Assembly: GCF_018333215.1 (NCBI RefSeq)
Contig: NZ_BORO01000015.1
Location: 1-64,000, forward strand
Reading direction: 5' to 3'
From: Oceanobacillus sp. J11TS1
GTDB taxonomy: Bacteria > Bacillota > Bacilli > Bacillales > Amphibacillaceae
DNA: 64,000 nucleotides
In this document: one piece after another, positions 17,172 through 28,461 of the stretch
How positions within the stretch are numbered: position 1 is the first letter of the stretch
Layout of the letters: the number at the start of each line of letters is the position of its first letter
Notes under the pieces: generated by a model
The model's input: the letters and a program-made list of their open reading frames with translations, nothing else
Databases searched by the model: none
What the model was told of the DNA's origin: nothing
Made by a program: the position numbers and the translations under genes

Positions 17172-18997
17172 TTGCCTTTCCCCCGCTTCGATCCCATGAG
17201 TGGCAAGGTAAATAGAATTGTCGTTCCGCACTCTTCTTTACTTTGCGCCCAAATCTTACCATGATGGGCTTCTACAAGTTCTTTAGTAATGGCTAAACCA
17301 AGCCCTGTTCCTCCAAGTTTTCTTGTTCTAGCACGGTCTGCACGGTAAAAACGGTCAAATATTTTGTCGAGCTTATCATATGGAATTCCCATTCCTTCAT
17401 CCTGGATACTGACAATCACAATATGGCGTCTTACATCAAGATTGACGCGCACTTTTCCGCCCTCTGGCGAATATTTGAAAGCATTGGTAATAATATTATC
17501 AAATACTTGGGTAATCTTATCTTTATCCATCCATACAAATGATTTTCCTTTTGGTATATTACGCTCTAATGTGATCGTTTCTGGTAAATTCATTTCGTAA
17601 CGATCAAGCACTTGTTGCACATACCCCATAAATTCAGTTCTTTCTTTATGCATTGGCAGCTCATCGGAATCCATCTTAGAAAGCTGCAATAGGTCATTTA
17701 CCATTCGTATCATGCGATCTGTTTCCTTTTGTGTCACCTCTAAAAAGCGTGGGGCAATTTCTTTATTTTCCCAAGCTCCATCAGACAATGCTTCTAAATA
17801 ACTTTTCATTGTTGTTAGCGGTGTACGCAGCTCATGCGATACATTCGACACAAAATCCCGACGTTCTTGTTCTATTTTCTCTTGTTCGGTAACATCACTA
17901 ATCACCGTAATAAAACCAGTTACTTCTTCTTCCTCATCAACGACTGTCGAAAAGTTCGCTCGGATAATAAACGGTGTCTCTTCATCACTAAAATCAATAA
18001 TCATCGAACCGCTATCTGGAAGTTTACTAATATCCATATTTTTTTCTTCCAGGTTCAACACATCAATTAAATCGTCACTGATAACGTCATCTGGGTCAGC
18101 TCCAATCATCCGTGCTGCAGCGTCATTCATCAATGTCACAGAGCCAGTTTGATCCGTTGCAATAACCCCATCACTCATGTAGGAAAGCACGGAACTCAAT
18201 TTCCTCCGTTCCTCTTCAATCGTGGCGTAGGAATGCTTGAGCCTGCTATTTAAGTCATTAAACGTTTCTGCAAGCTGGCCTATTTCATCTTGGCCATAGA
18301 CATCCAGCTTTTGTGTAAAGTCACCATTCGCCATGATTAGCGCTTGTTCACGCATCTCTTTAATTGGCTTTGTAATGGTTCGAGCAACTAAAATTCCCAG
18401 GATTGCGGAGATCGTTATCGCTAAAATAGAGCCCTGCAAAAAGATATTATTAATCTCTTCAATTTGGTCATAAACTTCCTCCAGGGAAGCTTTAAATTGG
18501 ATTGCTCCAACAGAAACATTATCATCCCCAATTAATGGTTCCACATGTACATAGACCCTACTGTCCGTTTTTGGATCAAAGTACATATTTTTCCGAGGCG
18601 TGTCGAATAATAATGTATTCTTTACATTTATTTCCGTCGATTTCTTCCCAACCTCTGACTGTCCATCGATTTGATTCGTCCCTAAAATCCGTCCTTGACT
18701 ATTATAAACATGAATGGTCGTCGTTATATTTTCTGTATTTACATCATTTATAATGGCTTGAATTTCCTGTTCTAAACTATCTTCAGGATCTGTCCGTTCT
18801 CTTGTGAAAGCTTGCTCCAGATTATAACTCAGCATCTCCACACGCTCATTAATGGAAGCCTTATACGTATCCATTAAATTCTCTTCCAGACGGTGGGTAA
18901 AGAAAGATCCAATAACCTGCACCGCTAAAATTAAGAGCAGAATGTAAATGATAATGAACTTTAACTGGATCGATTTAAAAAAACCAACTTTATTCAT
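17168..18997 (-). CDS. walK: WalK sensor histidine kinase
   Basis: A 609-residue histidine kinase. Domains in order: membrane helix (about 10-30), extracellular sensor domain (31-180), second helix (about 183-203), HAMP, cytoplasmic PAS (about 265-370), HisKA with SHELRTP (phospho-His near 387), and HATPase with DNIITNAFKYSP, DEGMGIP and GGTGLGLA boxes. It phosphorylates WalR to control autolysins and cell-wall metabolism and is essential in most Firmicutes. It starts six bases after walR. Confidence 0.95.
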   Translation of the reverse strand: MNKVGFFKSIQLKFIIIYILLLILAVQVIGSFFTHRLEENLMDTYKASINERVEMLSYNLEQAFTRERTDPEDSLEQEIQAIINDVNTENITTTIHVYNSQGRILGTNQIDGQSEVGKKSTEINVKNTLLFDTPRKNMYFDPKTDSRVYVHVEPLIGDDNVSVGAIQFKASLEEVYDQIEEINNIFLQGSILAITISAILGILVARTITKPIKEMREQALIMANGDFTQKLDVYGQDEIGQLAETFNDLNSRLKHSYATIEEERRKLSSVLSYMSDGVIATDQTGSVTLMNDAAARMIGADPDDVISDDLIDVLNLEEKNMDISKLPDSGSMIIDFSDEETPFIIRANFSTVVDEEEEVTGFITVISDVTEQEKIEQERRDFVSNVSHELRTPLTTMKSYLEALSDGAWENKEIAPRFLEVTQKETDRMIRMVNDLLQLSKMDSDELPMHKERTEFMGYVQQVLDRYEMNLPETITLERNIPKGKSFVWMDKDKITQVFDNIITNAFKYSPEGGKVRVNLDVRRHIVIVSIQDEGMGIPYDKLDKIFDRFYRADRARTRKLGGTGLGLAITKELVEAHHGKIWAQSKEECGTTILFTLPLMGSKRGKGK

Positions 18998-19003
18998 AAC
19001 ACC

Positions 19004-19705
19004 TTACTCCTGTTCAGGATTACGTAAATAGTAACCGACACCTCTTCTTGTCACGATCCATAATGGGTTACTCGGGTTTTCCTCAATTTTTTCACGCAGA
19101 CGCCGAACCGTAACATCGACTGTACGAACATCGCCAAAATAATCATAACCCCACACTGTTTCCAACAAATGTTCTCTTGTCATGACTTGCCCTATATGAC
19201 GTGCTAAATAATGCAGTAATTCAAACTCTCGGTGTGTTAGTTCAATTTCTTCTCCTTTACGAGAAACTACATAAGCATCCGGGTGAACGGTTAAATCTCC
19301 AATAACAATATCCTTTGTTGTTTTTACTGGTTCATCTGTAACATGCTCACGGCGCAGATTTGCTTTGACACGCGCGATTAATTCTCGATTGCTGAAAGGT
19401 TTGGTTACATAGTCGTCCGCTCCTAACTCTAATCCTAGTACTTTATCAATTTCTGCATCTTTTGCTGTCAGCATGATAACAGGGATACTTTGTGTTTTAC
19501 GCACTTCACGTAATACTTCATTCCCGTCTTTCCCTGGCAGCATAATATCTAATAGAATTAAATTTGGGCGCTCTGATTCTGCGAGTTCAATCGCTGTATC
19601 TCCATCATTCGCTACCACGACTTGATAACCTTCTTTTTCCAGATTAAATTTTAATATATCTGCAATTGGCTGTTCATCATCAACAACTAGTATTTTTTGA
19701 CTCAT
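19004..19705 (-). CDS. walR: WalR (YycF) response regulator
   Basis: A 233-residue OmpR/PhoB-type regulator. The receiver domain has the acidic pair in VVDDEQ, phospho-acceptor Asp53 (LLDIMLPG), Thr in MLTAKD and Lys in TKPF. The C-terminal winged helix ends [14 protein letters not shown]. It controls essential cell-wall hydrolase genes. The start [10 protein letters not shown] is chosen by family alignment with AAGGAT upstream; a GTG three codons earlier is possible. First gene of walRKHIJ. Confidence 0.95.
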   Translation of the reverse strand: MSQKILVVDDEQPIADILKFNLEKEGYQVVVANDGDTAIELAESERPNLILLDIMLPGKDGNEVLREVRKTQSIPVIMLTAKDAEIDKVLGLELGADDYVTKPFSNRELIARVKANLRREHVTDEPVKTTKDIVIGDLTVHPDAYVVSRKGEEIELTHREFELLHYLARHIGQVMTREHLLETVWGYDYFGDVRTVDVTVRRLREKIEENPSNPLWIVTRRGVGYYLRNPEQE

Positions 19706-19897
19706 AGGTTGCACATCCTTTTTTAGTTAAATAATTTATAAAAATGTTATTAGATTGAAATTAAAACTTTACCTTAATAGCTTCCGCTAGTTAAAGTGTT
19801 TAATCATGAAATAAATGATTTTTTATATATAAAGGTAGATTCAAACAATTAATGTTAATAGCTTGATTATAAAAATAGCAATAAACTTACTCTCTCT

Positions 19898-19926
19898 ATT
19901 TTAACGTAAAATTACTATTATGTCTT
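19898..19926 (-). promoter_or_regulatory. Candidate SigA promoter of the wal operon
   Basis: On the minus strand AAGACA (-35, 19926-19921) and TAAAAT (-10, 19903-19898) are 17 bases apart. This gives a leader of about 190 bases before walR. The rest of the gap between walR and purA (to about 20100) is very AT-rich and shows nothing else I can name. Confidence 0.45.
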
Positions 19927-20101
19927 GTTGTCAAGAGAAGGTGGTGTATATTTGATTATGAATGTATAAATGTTAATTGACTGTATTATTATTATAATTA
20001 TAATCAAGCAACTAAATTTTATGTATTTAGTATTTCTGCTCCTTAGTCTTCACGATAAAAATTTTTAAAAATAGAAGAGAATACTTTTACTTAATAAAAG
20101 C

Positions 20102-20132
20102 AAAAAGAGACTGTATGGACAGCCTCTTTTTA
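20102..20132 (-). terminator. Terminator of purA
   Basis: On the minus strand AAAAAGAGGCTGT and ACAGTCTCTTTTT pair with a 4-base loop, ending in a T-run, about 10 bases after the purA stop. Confidence 0.85.
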
Positions 20133-20142
20133 ATAATTTTAT

Positions 20143-21447
<1,305 letters not shown>

Positions 21448-21754
21448 TTATTTTATATATGAAGATTCTTGCCCAACATGAAATTTTAATACTTCCTTAT
21501 ATATCCATTCATGTCAAAACAATCACTTATCATCATTTGTTTTTTAAACTAACCATTAGTTATTTTATCAGTAAGAAAAACAAACGTCAATTCAAAATAC
21601 GAACATTATATCTCATTCCGCTCTTATCGTACGCTTGATTAACCTTATACTTGTTTGCCTCGGCTAAAAAAGCGAATCAAATAACACAAAAACCAAATAA
21701 TGTTCGGATTTTCCTTGGAGGGACTAATAGGAGGGAATTTCCTTGATTAAAAGG

Positions 21755-21972
21755 CTAATTACTAGATTTTAATGATTTGGCTCTATCTGGAACAACAATA
21801 CCAATCTTTGCTCCTTTTAAGTTTGGATCTAAGTCAATAAAGTTATCCTTAAGATTTTCATAGAATTCTTTGTGTGTAACTGGCATCCAAGCTGCTAAAG
21901 TAGCATCTACGTCTCCAGAAGCAACCGATTCAAAAACAACGGCTACGTCAACATCAGTTAAAAAAGCTATTA
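21755..21972 (-). pseudogene. Fragment of an OpuAC-like substrate-binding protein
   Basis: An in-frame stretch of about 70 codons, without start codon, reads LTDVDVAVVFESVASGDVDA then TLAAWMPVTHKEFYENL, DLDPNLKGAKIGIVVPD and stops. It aligns with residues about 73-140 of the intact binding protein downstream (LTALENAFMWEAVANGEVDG, MVAAWLPGTHAEQFETY, LGPNLEGAKIGLVVPE). Both ends are missing. It ends next to the family-A array, suggesting rearrangement at the repeat. The gap from here to purA (21433-21754) shows nothing else. Confidence 0.8.
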
Positions 21973-22017
21973 AATATCGAGTTATCTATTTTTTAATGAG
22001 GTTAGATTGGATGGGGC

Positions 22018-22250
22018 TTGTTTTACATTTTTGGAGCGGAGGCAGTTTGGGTTGGAGCGCTTTTTCCTTTTTCGGAGCGGGGTCAACCTGGGGCGGAGCG
22101 CTTTTTCCTTTTTCGGAGCGGGGTCAACCTGGGGCGGAGCGCTTTTCCTTTTTTTCGAGCGCGTTCAACTTGGGGTGGAGCGCTTTTTCCTTTTTCGGAG
22201 CGGATTTAACTTGGTTTGGAGCGCTTTTCCTTTTTTTCGAGCGGCCAAAT
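22018..22250. repeat. Repeat family A, tandem array of about five units
   Basis: Units of about 41 bases: GGAGCGCTTTTTCCTTTTTC, then GGAGCGG or GAGCG and a TCAACNTGGGG-like tail. Units here are more alike than in the 5.5-kb array; two neighbours are almost identical over more than 40 bases, suggesting recent expansion. Short open frames running through it are repeat by-products. Confidence 0.87.
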
Positions 22251-22271
22251 TGATTGTACTTTTCTAACCTA

Positions 22272-22313
22272 CAAGAAAGGCGACCCCAACACAATGATTG
22301 GAGTCGCCTTTTG
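22272..22313 (-). terminator. Terminator of the opuA operon
   Basis: AAAGGCGAC and GTCGCCTTT form a stem around an 18-base loop, on the minus strand ending CCTTTCTTG, about 15 bases after the binding-protein stop. Confidence 0.8.
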
Positions 22314-22327
22314 AAGATAAAAGTTAA

Positions 22328-23215
22328 TTATTCAATTCCTTCTGTCCATTCATCTACTTTATCTTGGTTAGCCTCTACCCATTCAGCTGCAGCATCTTCC
22401 GGAGAAGCACCTTCACTAATGTTTAACATAACCTCTTCCATATCATCTGTAGTCCAGTTGAAGTTATCTAAAACTTGGTACACTTCTGGAGCATCATCTT
22501 TTAGGCCTTCACGAACCATTGTTTCAATGGATTCTGCTTCCCCAAACACGCCTTTTGGATCATCAAGATATTTTAAATCATATTTCTGGAATTTCCAGTG
22601 CGGAGACCATCCAGTAACAACAATCTCTTCTTTGTTATCAATGGCACCGCCTAATTCTGTTGCCATTGCGCCAGAAGAAGATGTTTGTAAAGTCCAGCCA
22701 TCCAAGCTATCATATTCTTCCACAGCGTTTTCCGCAGCAGCTACAACACCAGCACCTGCTTCAATACCTGTAATGGTTTGACCAGCTTCATCCGTAAGAT
22801 CTTCAATTGAATCTACATCCATGTATTCAGGTACGACAAGTCCAATTTTAGCGCCTTCTAAATTAGGCCCAAGCTGTTCTACTTGATCACCGTAAGTTTC
22901 GAATTGTTCCGCATGTGTTCCCGGCAACCAGGCAGCTACCATTCCGTCAACTTCACCATTGGCAACCGCTTCCCACATAAATGCATTTTCCAGTGCTGTT
23001 AATGTTACATCATAACCTAAGTCTTCCAACACTTTCCCAACAACATGGGTAGATGCTATCTCCGTATCCCATTCAACGTAAGCTAATTCAATTTCTCCAT
23101 CAGCTCCACCTTCAGAAGAATCGCCATCTCCACCATTACTGCCACAACCTGCAACAACTAATCCTAGTGCTAATGAACCGATAAGTCCGGCACGTTTAAG
23201 GCTCCATTTAGACAT
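22328..23215 (-). CDS. opuAC: Glycine betaine ABC transporter, binding lipoprotein
   Basis: A 295-residue OpuAC-type lipoprotein: signal peptide to LVVAGC (lipid-anchored Cys near 24), a Gly/Ser/acidic linker, then a ligand-binding domain rich in Trp (FMWEAV, AAWLPGTH, VTGWSPHW), as in betaine-binding proteins that use an aromatic box. It delivers glycine betaine or a related osmoprotectant to OpuAB. Last gene of opuAA-AB-AC. The acidic surface suits a halotolerant host. Confidence 0.9.
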   Translation of the reverse strand: MSKWSLKRAGLIGSLALGLVVAGCGSNGGDGDSSEGGADGEIELAYVEWDTEIASTHVVGKVLEDLGYDVTLTALENAFMWEAVANGEVDGMVAAWLPGTHAEQFETYGDQVEQLGPNLEGAKIGLVVPEYMDVDSIEDLTDEAGQTITGIEAGAGVVAAAENAVEEYDSLDGWTLQTSSSGAMATELGGAIDNKEEIVVTGWSPHWKFQKYDLKYLDDPKGVFGEAESIETMVREGLKDDAPEVYQVLDNFNWTTDDMEEVMLNISEGASPEDAAAEWVEANQDKVDEWTEGIE

Positions 23216-23316
23216 AAATAAAACTCCCCTTTTCTTAAAATTTAGATTTTCCTATATAGACACTTTTCATGCATGAGAGGGAGTTACCTCTCTCATGAAA
23301 AGATTGTCATGCAAAT

Positions 23317-24192
23317 TTATTCTTTTGATTTATTCATATTTTGTGTAATGCGGTCAATAATAATTGCTAGAATTACAATACCAACACCTGCAACAAATCC
23401 GGTACCTACAGATGCGCGTTGCAGAGAAGAAAGTACTTGACTGCCAAGTCCAGGTGCACCGATCATTGACGCGATTACGACCATGGATAAAGCAAGCATA
23501 ACTGTTTGGTTAATACCAGCCATAATTGTAGACTTGGCCATTGGTAATTCTACTTTAAATAGCTTCTGTGATCCTGTCGCACCAAATGAATCCGATGCTT
23601 CCACTAAATCATTAGAAACTTGACGAATACCTAAGTTTGTAAACCGAACCGTTGGAGGTGTCGCAAAGATAAGTGATGCGAACACACCTGGAACCATTCC
23701 AATCCCGAAAAATGCTACCGCCGGGATTAAGTATACGAATGCCGGCATAGTCTGCATAAAGTCCAGAATTGGGGTAAATATCGTATTAGCAATTTTGCTT
23801 TTCGCCATTAATATTCCCACAGGAACACCAATAATCACAGATAATAAACTTGCTAGAATAACTAATGTCACCGTAGACATCAATGCTTCCCAAAGGCCTT
23901 GGTTATAAACAAACCATAAACCAACAATTGAAAATACTGCTAAACCAATCTTTTTACCGGAAACAAAAAATGCAATCACGGCAACAATTAAGATAAAAAG
24001 AACCGGCGGGATATTTGCTAAAACATCCCCTGACACAAAGTCCATAACATTTCCAAAATGTTCCTTTATAGGGTCAAAAAGAAAGGCGAATTTTTCCTGA
24101 ATCCACTTCGTTGCCTTTTCTGTTCCTTCTGCTAAAGGTATTTGTTTAATTATATAGCGCAGTATTGGTATATCTTTCAAAAAATCAAGCAT
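23317..24192 (-). CDS. opuAB: Glycine betaine ABC transporter, permease
   Basis: A 291-residue membrane protein with an N-terminal amphipathic section and about seven helices. The EAA coupling loop is at [23 protein letters not shown]. The [17 protein letters not shown] segment is characteristic of OpuA/ProW permeases. It overlaps opuAA by 8 bases. It forms the osmoprotectant channel with the ATPase. Confidence 0.92.
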   Translation of the reverse strand: MLDFLKDIPILRYIIKQIPLAEGTEKATKWIQEKFAFLFDPIKEHFGNVMDFVSGDVLANIPPVLFILIVAVIAFFVSGKKIGLAVFSIVGLWFVYNQGLWEALMSTVTLVILASLLSVIIGVPVGILMAKSKIANTIFTPILDFMQTMPAFVYLIPAVAFFGIGMVPGVFASLIFATPPTVRFTNLGIRQVSNDLVEASDSFGATGSQKLFKVELPMAKSTIMAGINQTVMLALSMVVIASMIGAPGLGSQVLSSLQRASVGTGFVAGVGIVILAIIIDRITQNMNKSKE

Positions 24193-25384
24193 CCATATTC
24201 ACCTCTCCATCATTTGCAAGTGCGGCTAATACTGCACCGCGGACAATAATTCCATTCAAACGACCACTCTCTTCTACAACAGCAAGCGGAACAGGAGTGT
24301 CATAAATCATAGGGAAAATTTCTTGCATGGAGGTTTCTGGAGCAACTTTTAATATATCCGTTTTTAGGATTTCTTTAATATTAGATACTTCTTTTTTACG
24401 CGCTTCGGAAGCATCATCCGCTGTTACATAGCCTTGTAAGCGACGGTTTCCATCGACAACAAGGATGCTTGAGATTCCTTCTTTGCGCATCCTTTCTAAC
24501 GCTGCGCGCGGGCCATGTTTCTCTATATTAATTGTTTCTGGACGTTTCATAATATGGCTTGCTGTAAGAATCTTAGAGCGGTCCACGTCTTCTACGAATT
24601 TCTCCACGTAGTCATTTGCTGGATTCATTAAGATTTCTTCCGGTGTTCCGATTTGAACAATCACACCGTCTTTCATTAACGCAATACGATCACCTATACG
24701 AAGTGCTTCATCAAGATCATGCGTAATAAAGATAATGGTTTTCTTCATTGTAGCTTGTAAATCAATTAACTCATCCTGCATTTCTTTACGGATAAGTGGA
24801 TCAAGTGCGGAGAAAGCTTCGTCCATTAATAGAACTTTGGGGTCATTCGCTAACGCACGGGCCAGTCCGACACGCTGCTGCATGCCACCAGATAATTGGC
24901 CTGGTTTTTGATGTATATAGTCACCTAGACCAACCATTTTTAGTGATTCCTCCGCTCGTTTTTCCCGTTCTTCTTTATCGACACCTTGCACTTCTAAGCC
25001 AAATGCGGCATTTTGTAAAATCGTGCGATGCGGGAAAAGAGCGAATTGTTGAAACACCATTCCTAATTTTTCACGACGCACTTGTCTCAGAGCTTTCTTA
25101 TCTAATGTCGCTAATTCTTTTCCATCTATAAGGATGGATCCTTCACTTGGATCAATTAAACGATTTACTAATCGAACCAACGTAGACTTTCCGCTGCCTG
25201 AAAGTCCCATTATTACAAAAATTTCGCCTTCTTCAACTGAAAAACTTGCACGGTTTACGCCGACAGTATTCCCCGTTTTTTTGAGTATCTCTTCTTTCGT
25301 CATACCTTGATCTAACATTTTTATAGATTGGCCGATGTTTTTGCCAAAGATTTTAGACAAATTTTTTGCTTCAACCACTGCCAT
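24185..25384 (-). CDS. opuAA: Glycine betaine ABC transporter, ATPase with CBS pair
   Basis: A 399-residue ProV/OpuAA-type ATPase: Walker [10 protein letters not shown] (near 59), signature LSGGMQQR, Walker [12 protein letters not shown], then two CBS domains (about 280-395). In related OpuA systems the CBS pair senses ionic strength or binds c-di-AMP; the c-di-AMP phosphodiesterase GdpP is also encoded in this window. First gene of the operon, start ATG with AGAGGTG upstream. Confidence 0.93.
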   Translation of the reverse strand: MAVVEAKNLSKIFGKNIGQSIKMLDQGMTKEEILKKTGNTVGVNRASFSVEEGEIFVIMGLSGSGKSTLVRLVNRLIDPSEGSILIDGKELATLDKKALRQVRREKLGMVFQQFALFPHRTILQNAAFGLEVQGVDKEEREKRAEESLKMVGLGDYIHQKPGQLSGGMQQRVGLARALANDPKVLLMDEAFSALDPLIRKEMQDELIDLQATMKKTIIFITHDLDEALRIGDRIALMKDGVIVQIGTPEEILMNPANDYVEKFVEDVDRSKILTASHIMKRPETINIEKHGPRAALERMRKEGISSILVVDGNRRLQGYVTADDASEARKKEVSNIKEILKTDILKVAPETSMQEIFPMIYDTPVPLAVVEESGRLNGIIVRGAVLAALANDGEVNMDA

Positions 25385-25465
25385 GTAATCACCTCTCTAT
25401 ATTATTTTCGTTTGCAGAACTTCTAAGTTAATATGACTGTCGTTCCCCATTTACGCTAGAAATAA

Positions 25466-25498
25466 AAATAAATGAACCAACAATAGACTCATTTATTT
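25466..25498 (-). terminator. Terminator-like hairpin in the opuA leader
   Basis: On the minus strand AAATAAATGA and TCATTTATTT form a perfect 10-bp stem with a 13-base loop, followed by TTTATTTC. It lies between the likely promoter (25547-25575) and the opuAA start, so it could attenuate the operon. It may also be a weak, AT-only structure without effect. Confidence 0.5.
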
Positions 25499-25546
25499 CT
25501 CAGCACCCATATAGATGTATTTATTCGCTTCAAGCCAACACTATAA

Positions 25547-25575
25547 ATTATAGAAGAGTTCTGAACAAAGCTCAA
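25547..25575 (-). promoter_or_regulatory. Candidate SigA promoter of opuA
   Basis: On the minus strand TTGAGC (-35, 25575-25570) and TATAAT (-10, 25552-25547) are 17 bases apart, giving a leader of about 155 bases. opuA of B. subtilis is induced by high osmolarity from a SigA promoter; osmotic control here is inferred. The rest of the gap to 25748 shows nothing else. Confidence 0.55.
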
Positions 25576-25748
25576 ACCGGCTAAAGAGCCATTTAACAAT
25601 CGTTTCAAGCAATATATTCCGTCTGCCGAATTATATACGAGCTTTTCTGCCTTTTCCTCCTATATACGTTTGTATCCTCCGGTTATGTCTCAATTCAGAC
25701 AATGCATTTCCTAAAATTATCCTTTTTGTTTCAATTATATTTATTACA

Positions 25749-26276
25749 TTACAATTCTTTTAAATTATGCTGTCGGTACCTATTAAGAATATACAAAGCT
25801 AAAAATAGAAGAAACGCTATCAATAACATAATAATTCCGCCTAGTAAAATCATTTCTACCAAAGCCCAACCTACTATTATATGTAATACAAAGGAAAGAA
25901 TTAAAAAAATAAATAATGACAACGTATATTTCCTTAGCAAATGTTCTTCTTGTTTTATTTGTTCCATGAGCTGTTCATGATTCATCTCTATCGGCGGAGC
26001 ATCTGGAGCAGCCCGGTAAACTTGCACACAATCGATTGCGTCTACCACTTCCCAGCCTTGTCCTGGGTGAGGAATAGCTTCATTTGATTCCGGAATTGGC
26101 TGAAAACCCAGTTGATACTGTACTTCCTTTGGTTCCTCTTTTTTTAACTGAAAAAGAAACCCTCCACATCTTAATTTCCCCACAATCCACCCTTCTCGCG
26201 CAAGGCGTTCTAATTTCTCCGTTCCTGTGTGTTGAAAGAAAATTCGATCAATATTTAATACAAATTTCCACTTCAT
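25749..26276 (-). CDS. DUF2812-like membrane protein
   Basis: A 175-residue protein. Residues 1-100 are soluble, with the pattern LERLAREGWIVGKLRCGGFLFQLKK, typical of DUF2812 proteins. Two membrane helices follow (about 123-142 and 145-165) and a basic tail. Function unknown; such proteins often accompany PadR regulators, but none is adjacent here. The start is ATG (MKWKFV) with GAGGTGG upstream; four codons further up a GTG is possible. Confidence 0.65.
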   Translation of the reverse strand: MKWKFVLNIDRIFFQHTGTEKLERLAREGWIVGKLRCGGFLFQLKKEEPKEVQYQLGFQPIPESNEAIPHPGQGWEVVDAIDCVQVYRAAPDAPPIEMNHEQLMEQIKQEEHLLRKYTLSLFIFLILSFVLHIIVGWALVEMILLGGIIMLLIAFLLFLALYILNRYRQHNLKEL

Positions 26277-26370
26277 ATACACCGCCACCTCATTTCGTCT
26301 TGTAAACTATTTTTTATAACTTTTATTATACAAGATTTAACTTGCTACGTCCTTTATCGTGCTAAAAATT

Positions 26371-26423
26371 AAAAAGACCGCATAAAATCAACTAAGAGAA
26401 GCTTGATTTTATGCGGTCTTTTT
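26371..26423. terminator. Strong bidirectional hairpin after oppF
   Basis: AAAAAGACCGCATAAAATCA and its complement TGATTTTATGCGGTCTTTTT form a 20-bp perfect stem with a 13-base loop and T-runs on both strands. It ends the opp operon (minus) and insulates the next gene. Confidence 0.92.
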
Positions 26424-26457
26424 TAATGGTAACTGTAGAAATTCTCATTAATCTCCG

Positions 26458-27396
26458 TTATAAATGGTTATAATTTGTATTATATTGTTCAAATTCCTTT
26501 TCCGAACAGAGCACAAAATGTCCTGGAGAAATTTCACGCATCTTAACGTCTTCTCCTTCTGCATATTGATGATCCTCAGGATGATACGTTTTACGGGTAC
26601 GTGTCCTTTCATATTCCGGATCCGGAAGTGGAATAGCCGAAAGAAGGGATTGCGTATATGGATGCATTGGATTCCGATATAAATCTTCAGCAGGAGCTAG
26701 CTCAACCAATTTTCCAAAATACATCACACCAATACGATCACTAATATATTTTACCATCGATAAATCATGGGCAATAAATAAGTATGTTAATCCACGTTCT
26801 TTTTGTAATTTTTTTAACAGGTTAACCACTTGTGCTTGGATAGATACATCCAAAGCAGATATTGGTTCATCCGCTATTATAAATTCAGGTTCTACCGCTA
26901 ACGCACGGGCAATCCCGATTCTTTGTCGCTGTCCGCCGGAAAATTCATGGGGATAGCGATTGGCATGCTCCCTGTTCAAGCCTACTGTTTCAAGCAGTCG
27001 GTGGACCTTTTCTGTGCGTTCCTTGGAGGATTTAGCAAGTCCATGGATGTCGATACCCTCGGCAATAATATCAGAGACTTTCATTCTTGGATTTAAAGAT
27101 GCATAGGGATCTTGGAAAATCATCTGCATTTTCTGGTTAAATGTTTTTAGTTCCGATCTTGATTTTTTTCCATGTACATTTACTCCGTTATATAATACTT
27201 CCCCGCCTGTAGCATTATATAGGCGAATCAATGATCTTCCAGTCGTTGATTTTCCACAACCCGATTCCCCAACAAGTCCAAGCGTCTCTCCTTTATAAAT
27301 ATCAAAGCTTATATCGTCAACAGCTCGTACTTCTTTGGGTTTGCCAATATTAAAATATTGCTTTAGGTTTTTTACTTCTAATAGTTTCTCTGCCAT
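26458..27396 (-). CDS. oppF: Oligopeptide ABC transporter ATPase OppF
   Basis: A 312-residue ATPase: Walker A GESGCGKST, signature FSGGQRQR, Walker B FIIADEPISALD, and a C-terminal oligo/dipeptide extension with ISPGHFVLC. It pairs with OppD to power uptake of oligopeptides. Last gene of oppABCDF, one base after oppD. Confidence 0.93.
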   Translation of the reverse strand: MAEKLLEVKNLKQYFNIGKPKEVRAVDDISFDIYKGETLGLVGESGCGKSTTGRSLIRLYNATGGEVLYNGVNVHGKKSRSELKTFNQKMQMIFQDPYASLNPRMKVSDIIAEGIDIHGLAKSSKERTEKVHRLLETVGLNREHANRYPHEFSGGQRQRIGIARALAVEPEFIIADEPISALDVSIQAQVVNLLKKLQKERGLTYLFIAHDLSMVKYISDRIGVMYFGKLVELAPAEDLYRNPMHPYTQSLLSAIPLPDPEYERTRTRKTYHPEDHQYAEGEDVKMREISPGHFVLCSEKEFEQYNTNYNHL

Positions 27397-27397
27397 A

Positions 27398-28444
27398 TCA
27401 CTTTCCCCCCTTTAAAGAAGCGTGAAACTTAGCTTGTCGCTCTTGAACTACCAATGGGGGTTCTACTTTCGGCGCATTTGGGTGCAATAACCAAGTTGCA
27501 GCATAATGCGTATCCGATACTTTAAACATTGGCGGCTGTTCTTCTCTATCTATTTTCATAGCATATTCGTTTCTCGGTGCGAAGGCATCACCCTTAGGCG
27601 GATGAAGCAAATCCGGAGGCGTACCAGGAATGACGTATAACTCCTCGTCCTGCGTATCCAGGCTTGGCATCGAGCTGATTAATCCCCATGTATATGGATG
27701 CTGCGGATTATAAAATATCTCATCTACCGTTCCCACTTCAACAATTTTACCACCATACATTACTGCTACACGATCAGCAACATTGGCTACAACACCTAAA
27801 TCATGGGTAATAAAAATGATAGATGTTTCAATTTTCTTTTGCAGTTCTTTCATCAAGTCTAGTATTTGCCCTTGAATGGTTACATCCAAAGCAGTTGTTG
27901 GTTCATCAGCAATTAATACTTTAGGAGCACAAGCAAGTGCGATTGCAATTACCACACGCTGTCTCATACCGCCTGAGAACTGATGCGGATATTGTTTCAA
28001 GCGAGTCTCTGGTTTTGGAATACCAACTAAATCCAATAATTTGATTGCTCGCTTTGTTGCTTCACTTTTATTTAAATTTCGATGCTTTCTTAATGGTTCC
28101 ATAATTTGTTTGCCAATGGTCATCGTTGGATTCAAGGAAGTCATTGGATCCTGAAATATCATAGAAATATCTTTCCCGCGAATTTTTTGCATCTTTTTTT
28201 CCGATGCAGTTGCGAGATTTTCGCCATTAAACAGGATTTCCCCTGATTTAATTTCAGAATTCCCCTCCGGCAACAAACGCATAATAGACTTGGTCGTTAC
28301 CGATTTACCTGAACCAGATTCCCCAACAATCGCCAGTGTCTCTCCTTCGTATAAATCAAAATCTACACCCCGGATTGCCTGCACTTCTCCTGCAAATGTA
28401 TGGAACGATATATGAAGGTCTTTTACTTCTAATATTTTTTTCAT
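27398..28444 (-). CDS. oppD: Oligopeptide ABC transporter ATPase OppD
   Basis: A 348-residue ATPase: Walker A GESGSGKSV, signature FSGGMRQR, Walker B VLIADEPTTALD, and the oligopeptide C-terminal domain (GTPPDLLHPPKGDAFAPR). The cluster Cys of many OppD proteins (PRC) reads PRN here. It lies between oppC and oppF in the operon. Confidence 0.93.
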   Translation of the reverse strand: MKKILEVKDLHISFHTFAGEVQAIRGVDFDLYEGETLAIVGESGSGKSVTTKSIMRLLPEGNSEIKSGEILFNGENLATASEKKMQKIRGKDISMIFQDPMTSLNPTMTIGKQIMEPLRKHRNLNKSEATKRAIKLLDLVGIPKPETRLKQYPHQFSGGMRQRVVIAIALACAPKVLIADEPTTALDVTIQGQILDLMKELQKKIETSIIFITHDLGVVANVADRVAVMYGGKIVEVGTVDEIFYNPQHPYTWGLISSMPSLDTQDEELYVIPGTPPDLLHPPKGDAFAPRNEYAMKIDREEQPPMFKVSDTHYAATWLLHPNAPKVEPPLVVQERQAKFHASLKGGK

Positions 28445-28461
28445 GTTATTTCACCTCAACT

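Noticed and set aside
21870-22267. Three overlapping plus-strand frames rich in GALFPFSERG-like peptides
   Set aside because: They read through the family-A array and the antisense of a pseudogene; low-complexity peptide, no start signals.
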